NCBI GenBank assembly: GCA_018066805.1
Contig: JAGPVX010000012.1
Span: 1-34,615, forward strand
Reading direction: 5' to 3'
DNA: 34,615 bases
Source of the DNA: Paraperlucidibaca sp.
GTDB lineage: Bacteria; Pseudomonadota; Gammaproteobacteria; Pseudomonadales; Moraxellaceae
The notes beneath the pieces were generated by a model, which worked only from the letters and a program-made list of their open reading frames with translations, was not told where the DNA came from and did no database searches. Positions 31,391-34,615 of the stretch are shown here, piece by piece; within the stretch, counting starts at the first letter, position 1, and each line of letters starts with the position of its first letter. The position numbers and the translations under genes are program-made.

Positions 31391-31439
31391 AAAAAAAATA
31401 GACGGAAAACCGGCGTGGACTACACGCCGGTTTTCCGTC
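31391..31439. terminator. Perfect 17-bp-stem terminator between valS and the sbtA cassette
   Basis: The stem GACGGAAAACCGGCGTG (31401-31417) pairs without mismatch with 31423-31439 around a 5-nt loop. Eight A residues at 31391-31398 become a U-tract for minus-strand transcripts coming from sbtA-sbtB. On the plus strand, after valS, only a short T-run follows. It separates the conserved block from the accessory one. Confidence 0.88.
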
Positions 31440-31534
31440 ATTTCGAGTGCAGCTGAGGGCGATGCTCACTTCTACGAGCAGTTTAGCTTTCGCTCCCTTC
31501 CTACCACTGCCACGACAACCCTTATCCTTCTCGC

Positions 31535-31837
31535 TCAGAATTTTTCTGGCCGGAGCACGTCAATATCGCTCACGAACAAGATCATCGCGTAATTGTCGTA
31601 GTAATGCGTCTGCAGGTAAGTGGCGATTACTGCGGCTGTATCGGTGTCGCACACCACCTCAATGCGGATATTACTGCTTGCTTCCCAACCGGCATTGCGA
31701 ACACCACGACCGCCTTTACCACGAGCGTCGGTGATGGTGTATCCGTTGGCACCTAAGCGCTCGATATCCCGGAGCAGAGTAGCCTCGACCGCTGCTTCGG
31801 TGACGATGGTCAACAGCTTGCGCGTATGTCCTTCCAT
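31535..31837 (-). CDS. SbtB-like PII signalling protein
   Basis: A 100-residue ferredoxin-fold PII-like protein. RKLLTIVTEAAVEATLLRDI, GANGYTITDARGKGGRGVR and YYDNYAMILFVSDIDVLRP follow the pattern of cyanobacterial SbtB, which binds cAMP and other adenyl nucleotides and controls SbtA. The T-loop (about 37-55) carries GKGGRGVR. The protein ends at VLRPEKF, so the Cys-containing redox (R-) loop at the C-terminus of cyanobacterial SbtB is missing. I chose the ATG at 31837 because AGGAGG lies 9 nt before it; the ATG at 31846, which overlaps the sbtA stop (ATGA), has the site directly abutting. A role as SbtA regulator is inferred from homology and coupling. Confidence 0.85.
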   Translation of the reverse strand: MEGHTRKLLTIVTEAAVEATLLRDIERLGANGYTITDARGKGGRGVRNAGWEASSNIRIEVVCDTDTAAVIATYLQTHYYDNYAMILFVSDIDVLRPEKF

Positions 31838-31842
31838 TAGCT

Positions 31843-32793
31843 TCATCCTCCTACGAAAGTGTGCGCCCACACGGCGAGCGCATAATAGATTGGGATGCCC
31901 ACCAAGACATTGAACGGGAATGTGACGCCCAGCGAAGCGCCCAGCGACAAAGTGGGGTTGGCCTCGGGCACCGATATGCGCATGGCGGCGGGCACTGCGA
32001 TGTATGAAGCACTGGCAGCCAGCGTGGCAAGCATGGCCGTGCCACCGACGGACAAGCCCAGTGCCAACCCTAGGCCGATGCCCACAAGCGAAGAACACAG
32101 GGGCATGCCAACGCCAAAGACAACCAAGAATAGCCCGTACCTGCGTAGACCGCCCATCTGTGTCGCAGTCAGCAACCCCATCTCCAGCAGGAACAGGGCC
32201 AGAATGCCCTTGAAGAGATCAAAGAACAAAGGCTTGATCGAAGCCAGTCCGTCAGATCCAGCGGCCCAGCCGATGAGCAGGCCGCCGACCAACAACACGA
32301 TGCCTTTGCCCAGGAACACTTCATGGGCGACCTCGCTCCAGCGTGTCTGCCGTGACACACCGCGGGCCAGAACGATGCCGACCAAAATGGCGGGAATCTC
32401 CAACATCACCAGAAGCAGAGGCATGTGCTCTTCGAAAGTAATCTGACGAGAGCCAAAGTAAGCGACTGCGACGGCGTAGGTGCCAACGCTCACCGAGCCG
32501 TAATGCGCGGCGATTGAAGCCGCATCTGCGCGCTTAAAGCGGCCCAAGAAGCGCAGCACGGGAAAGGCTAGTAGTGTCAGGAAAAACCCCATTGCCACCA
32601 CAGCCAGCATATCTGGCAGCAAGTCAGCAAACGGCTGTTTGGCAAGCTCGACGCCGCCCTTGAGACCGATGGCGAGCAGCAGCAGAATGCTCACAAACTC
32701 GTAAATAGCGGCCGGAAGACGCAGTTCAGAGCGCAGCAGGCCAGCGACGAGACCCAGCAGGAAAAACAGGATAATAGGATCGATTACATTCAT
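31843..32793 (-). CDS. sbtA: SbtA-family sodium-dependent bicarbonate transporter
   Basis: A 316-residue integral membrane protein with about ten helices in two inverted halves. Family motifs are AAHYGSVSVGTYAVA (96-110), LLVMLEIPAILVGI (127-140), SASYIAVPAAMR (261-272) and GVTFPFNVLVGIP (289-301). In cyanobacterial SbtA the equivalents of the first and third line the Na+/bicarbonate site. It is about 60 residues shorter than Synechocystis SbtA, which has a longer cytoplasmic loop between the halves; here that loop is short (SRQTRWSEVAHEV). The sbtB-like gene follows with overlap and a small ORF precedes it by 9 nt. Homologues in other bacteria may carry different anions, so bicarbonate is the likeliest but unproven substrate. 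Confidence 0.87.
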   Translation of the reverse strand: MNVIDPIILFFLLGLVAGLLRSELRLPAAIYEFVSILLLLAIGLKGGVELAKQPFADLLPDMLAVVAMGFFLTLLAFPVLRFLGRFKRADAASIAAHYGSVSVGTYAVAVAYFGSRQITFEEHMPLLLVMLEIPAILVGIVLARGVSRQTRWSEVAHEVFLGKGIVLLVGGLLIGWAAGSDGLASIKPLFFDLFKGILALFLLEMGLLTATQMGGLRRYGLFLVVFGVGMPLCSSLVGIGLGLALGLSVGGTAMLATLAASASYIAVPAAMRISVPEANPTLSLGASLGVTFPFNVLVGIPIYYALAVWAHTFVGG

Positions 32794-32802
32794 TGCTGTT
32801 CT

Positions 32803-32880
32803 CTATTTGGTGTTTTCGATGGGGATACCGGGATAGCCATCGGTCAACGTGATATCGCGGGTCTGAATCTCCATCTGCAT
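32803..32880 (-). CDS. 25-codon upstream ORF in the sbtA leader
   Basis: It starts at ATG 32878-32880 with a perfect AAGGAG (32887-32892) at 6-nt spacing and stops 9 nt before sbtA, whose own site is weak. The peptide begins MQMEIQTRDITLTDGYP. Its first 13 residues recall the start of HPF/RaiA ribosome-hibernation proteins, and the rest does not, so it may be a truncated remnant or a genuine leader peptide that couples translation into sbtA. Too short for certain assignment. Confidence 0.5.
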   Translation of the reverse strand: MQMEIQTRDITLTDGYPGIPIENTK

Positions 32881-32886
32881 TCCATT

Positions 32887-32919
32887 CTCCTTTAACTCCA
32901 ATGCAGGAGTATATGGGAG
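32887..32919. promoter_or_regulatory. sbtA promoter region with CTCC/GGAG dyad
   Basis: Two CTCC blocks (32887-32890, 32896-32899) and two GGAG blocks (32906-32909, 32916-32919) form an imperfect dyad centred near 32903. It contains a minus-strand -10 hexamer TATACT (32908-32913) without a good -35, and the ribosome binding site of the leader ORF. A poor -35 suits an activator-dependent promoter. It could be an operator or an mRNA hairpin. Confidence 0.4.
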
Positions 32920-33005
32920 CAATCCTAGGTTTGCTTTTGCATCAAGAAAATCAGATTATTCTTTGCGATTAGTTCGTCACAGACTGATAGCGAGTTGCAC
33001 TGCCC

Positions 33006-33917
33006 ATGCTCAACTACAAACAGCTTTACTACTTTTGGAACATCACCAAGGCCGGAAGCATCACGCGTGCCGCAGAGCGACTGCATCTCACTCCCCAGAC
33101 GATTAGTGGCCAGCTCGCCGAGCTTGAGCGTTCATTAGGCACGGATCTGTTCCGCCGTATTGGTAGGCGTCTTGAGCTAACATCTGCGGGAAAGCTGGCA
33201 CTGTCCCATGCCGATGAGATTTTCCAGATAGGCAACGAGCTCGAGCAATCGTTACGCCATGGTGCCGGCAGCGGAGAGCAGTCATTTCGGGTGGGGGTTG
33301 CCGACGCGGTGCCCAAATCGCTCGCTTATCAGTTGTTAGCGCCAGCACTGGCACTGGCTGAACCTGTGCGCCTCATATGCTACGAGGATAAATTAGAGCG
33401 CCTGTTCGCAGAGCTGGCCATCCACCAACTCGACTTGGTGATCGCTGATCGGCCACTGCCTTCTGAGTTAGGAGTAAAGGGCTACAACCACACCCTGGGG
33501 CGATGCACCATCGCTTTTTATGGCGTGCCGGAACTGGCCGAGCGCTACCGGCCGACGTTTCCACGCTCCCTAGATGGTGCTCCTTTTTTACTGCCGGGAG
33601 ATAAAGCGGCAGTGCAGGCACCGCTGACGCGCTGGTTCAACGAGCATCAGATCCGGCCACATATCATCGGTAAGTTCGATGACGGTGCACTGATGAAAGC
33701 CTTCGGCAAGGCCGGTGCCGGCATTTTTCCTGCACCGGCAATACTGAGCGATGAAATTAGGGAACAGTATGGGGTCGAGGCCATCGGCTACGCTCATGAG
33801 GTCATGGTGCGTTACTACGCAATTTCTATTGAGCGCAGACTGACCCATCCGGCTGTCGTCGCGGTTACTGAGGCGGCGAAGCAATCTTTATTTATTGAAG
33901 GTGACTCTATCCACTAG
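33006..33917 (+). CDS. NhaR-like LysR-family regulator
   Basis: A 303-residue LysR-type protein. The helix-turn-helix is MLNYKQLYYFWNITKAGSIT and RAAERLHLTPQTISGQLAEL (residues 1-40). The effector domain shows FRVGVADAVPKSLAYQLL, LICYEDKLERLFAELAIHQLDLVIADRPLP, IGKFDDGALMKAFGKAGAGIFPAP and YYAISIERRLTHPAV. These match NhaR, the E. coli regulator that activates the Na+/H+ antiporter gene nhaA in response to Na+, far better than CbbR-type regulators. It is divergent from sbtA across 212 bp, so control of sbtA-sbtB and possibly of itself is expected. The ribosome binding site is weak. Confidence 0.88.
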   Translation: MLNYKQLYYFWNITKAGSITRAAERLHLTPQTISGQLAELERSLGTDLFRRIGRRLELTSAGKLALSHADEIFQIGNELEQSLRHGAGSGEQSFRVGVADAVPKSLAYQLLAPALALAEPVRLICYEDKLERLFAELAIHQLDLVIADRPLPSELGVKGYNHTLGRCTIAFYGVPELAERYRPTFPRSLDGAPFLLPGDKAAVQAPLTRWFNEHQIRPHIIGKFDDGALMKAFGKAGAGIFPAPAILSDEIREQYGVEAIGYAHEVMVRYYAISIERRLTHPAVVAVTEAAKQSLFIEGDSIH

Positions 33918-34060
33918 CCCAGCGCAGTAGCTTAATGAGCCTAGACTCACATTGGTTTGAAGCATATTTCTTGTCACCGCTGCATCGCAAAAATGTGTCT
34001 TTTACTGCACTTCACTGCTTCACACTGATTTAGCTAAGATACTTTTTTGCACTATCAAGA

Positions 34061-34080
34061 TGGTGCCGGAGATAGGAACT
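34061..34080 (-). repeat. tRNA 3'-end fragment, candidate attachment site
   Basis: Read on the minus strand, TTCCTATCTCCGGCACCA is the end of a tRNA: T-stem, acceptor strand CTCCGGC, discriminator A and CCA. The bases beyond do not form a tRNA, so only the 3' end is present, as left by integration of an island or phage into a tRNA gene. The tRNA-Leu of this window has a different acceptor stem (CCTCGGC) and is not the source. Confidence 0.55.
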
Positions 34081-34091
34081 CAATTGCACCA

Positions 34092-34337
34092 CTAAAATAT
34101 GCATAAATACTGAACTATGTAAGAAAAAATATTGTGCCGTGCCCCCAAGCGTGCCCCCAAAAAGGAAAGCACCCCACAAAAGGCGGCCCATTGTGATTGC
34201 TGGTCAAAATAACCTGCCTCAATGTCTGCACGAGAAAGTAGATCACATTCCCCGGTGATTGCATCGACGATAATCTCGCCCACTGGCACCAAGTCACAAA
34301 ACAAAATTACCTCTACACTGCCAAAAGTAGCAACCAT
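34092..34337 (-). CDS. Hypothetical ORF in element end
   Basis: An 81-codon frame (MVATFGSVEVILFCDLVP, then GEIIVDAITGECDLLSR and ADIEAGYFDQQSQWAAF). No family is recognised and the ribosome binding site is poor. The last third runs through the direct repeats at 34139-34162, so at least its C-terminus is doubtful. It lies divergent to umuD in the otherwise gene-free 33918-34411 stretch, which is AT-rich and contains nothing else that I can call besides the attachment-like fragment and repeats. Confidence 0.25.
   Translation of the reverse strand: MVATFGSVEVILFCDLVPVGEIIVDAITGECDLLSRADIEAGYFDQQSQWAAFCGVLSFLGARLGARHNIFSYIVQYLCIF
34139..34162. repeat. Tandem 12-bp direct repeats (integrase arm-site-like)
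   Basis: GTGCCCCCAAGC is followed at once by GTGCCCCCAAAA. Tandem GTGCCCCC units of this kind are common between a tRNA attachment site and a tyrosine integrase gene. They lie about 60 bp from the tRNA fragment. No integrase is visible in the window. Confidence 0.5.
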
Positions 34338-34401
34338 CAGAGCCTACCTAGATTTTGCCTGCCCCTCACTTGTCGTTGACGACTTAGCACTTACCATAAG
34401 A

Positions 34402-34421
34402 TACTGTACAAATGAACAGTA
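34402..34421. promoter_or_regulatory. LexA (SOS) box of umuD
   Basis: TACTGTACAAATGAACAGTA matches the E. coli LexA consensus at 16 of 20 positions with a perfect CTG-N10-CAG. A -35-like TTGACG (34376-34381) and -10-like GATACT (34400-34405, spacer 18) precede or overlap it. The box includes the ATG at 34412. Confidence 0.88.
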
Positions 34422-34615
34422 TCATCGGCATGCCCGCACTTTCCGCTTCGCACCCACGTCTGCCATTGCTGCAGGGCTTCGTGCCGGCTGGCTTTCCATC
34501 GCCTGCCGCCGACTATGTGCAAAACACTATTGATCTCCACGAGCGCCTCATTCACAACCCAGAGGCCACGTTCTTCATTCGCGTTAGTGGCGACTCCATG
34601 ATTGATGTCGGTATC
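34412..34615 (+). CDS. umuD: UmuD-like SOS mutagenesis protein (cut by window end)
   Basis: S24-family protein that self-cleaves on RecA filaments; the product works with UmuC in error-prone repair. The visible 68 codons show [20 protein letters not shown] with cleavage site Ala26-Gly27, and the catalytic serine Ser62 in [11 protein letters not shown]. The spacing of 36 residues between them equals that in E. coli UmuD. The ATG at 34412 lies inside the LexA box; the next in-frame ATG (34430, MPALSAS) may be the real start, as transcription should begin near 34412. The catalytic lysine and probably umuC lie outside. Its place beyond the attachment-like fragment suggests it is carried by the element. 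Confidence 0.9.
   Translation, partial: MNSIIGMPALSASHPRLPLLQGFVPAGFPSPAADYVQNTIDLHERLIHNPEATFFIRVSGDSMIDVGI

Noticed and set aside
31847..32098. 84-codon N-terminal extension of the SbtB-like protein
   Set aside because: The His/Arg/Cys-rich extension is the sbtA 3' end read in another frame; a strong AGGAGG marks the true start region near 31837-31846.
31895..32446. Plus-strand ORF of 183 codons opposite sbtA
   Set aside because: It is Pro/Ser/Arg/Met-rich, lacks domain features, and lies fully antisense to a clear transporter gene.

Overview
The window is chromosomal DNA of a gammaproteobacterium. The gene order yfgM-hisS-ispG-rodZ-rlmN-ndk-isc-cysE-trmJ/suhB-secFD-yajC-tgt-queA-tRNA-Leu-lptGF/pepA-holC-valS matches, from memory, the block around PA3802-PA3834 of Pseudomonas aeruginosa, so a Pseudomonadales/Oceanospirillales/Cellvibrionales-type host is likely. 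I cannot name the genus.

Positions 1-5234 (minus strand) carry rlmN, rodZ, ispG, hisS and the start of yfgM: 23S rRNA/tRNA methylation, cell shape, isoprenoid synthesis, tRNA charging and envelope protein biogenesis. pilF, usual between rlmN and rodZ, is absent. Positions 5415-11448 (minus strand) hold ndk and a complete iron-sulphur assembly operon, iscRSUA-hscBA-fdx-iscX. Upstream of iscR lie two exactly abutting IscR-type operator sequences. A plus-strand paeA-like transporter gene (11680-12966) sits between iscR and its common partner cysE. trmJ-cysE and suhB are divergent.

Positions 15540-16651 hold two small lineage-specific envelope genes, each followed by a clear terminator. Then come secF-secD-yajC-tgt-queA (minus strand), a tRNA-Leu(CAA) with a strong stringent-type promoter, an RDD membrane protein, and a minus-strand set lptF-lptG-PP2C phosphatase-tail-anchored protein. 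Divergent to that set are pepA, holC and valS.

After a perfect 17-bp-stem terminator (31401-31439) the content becomes accessory. There is an SbtA-type sodium-dependent bicarbonate transporter, translationally coupled to an SbtB-like PII signalling protein that lacks the C-terminal redox loop of cyanobacterial SbtB. A 25-codon ORF with an ideal ribosome binding site precedes sbtA, and a divergent NhaR-like LysR regulator follows. This NhaR-leader-SbtA-SbtB cassette is the most novel part of the window: an apparent inorganic-carbon uptake module under a regulator related to one known to sense sodium.

The last 700 bases look like the end of an integrated element: a tRNA 3'-end fragment (attachment-site-like), tandem 12-bp direct repeats resembling integrase arm sites, AT-rich DNA, and a umuD gene cut by the window edge with a LexA box at its start. 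Every identification rests on reading the translated sequences; no database search was run.
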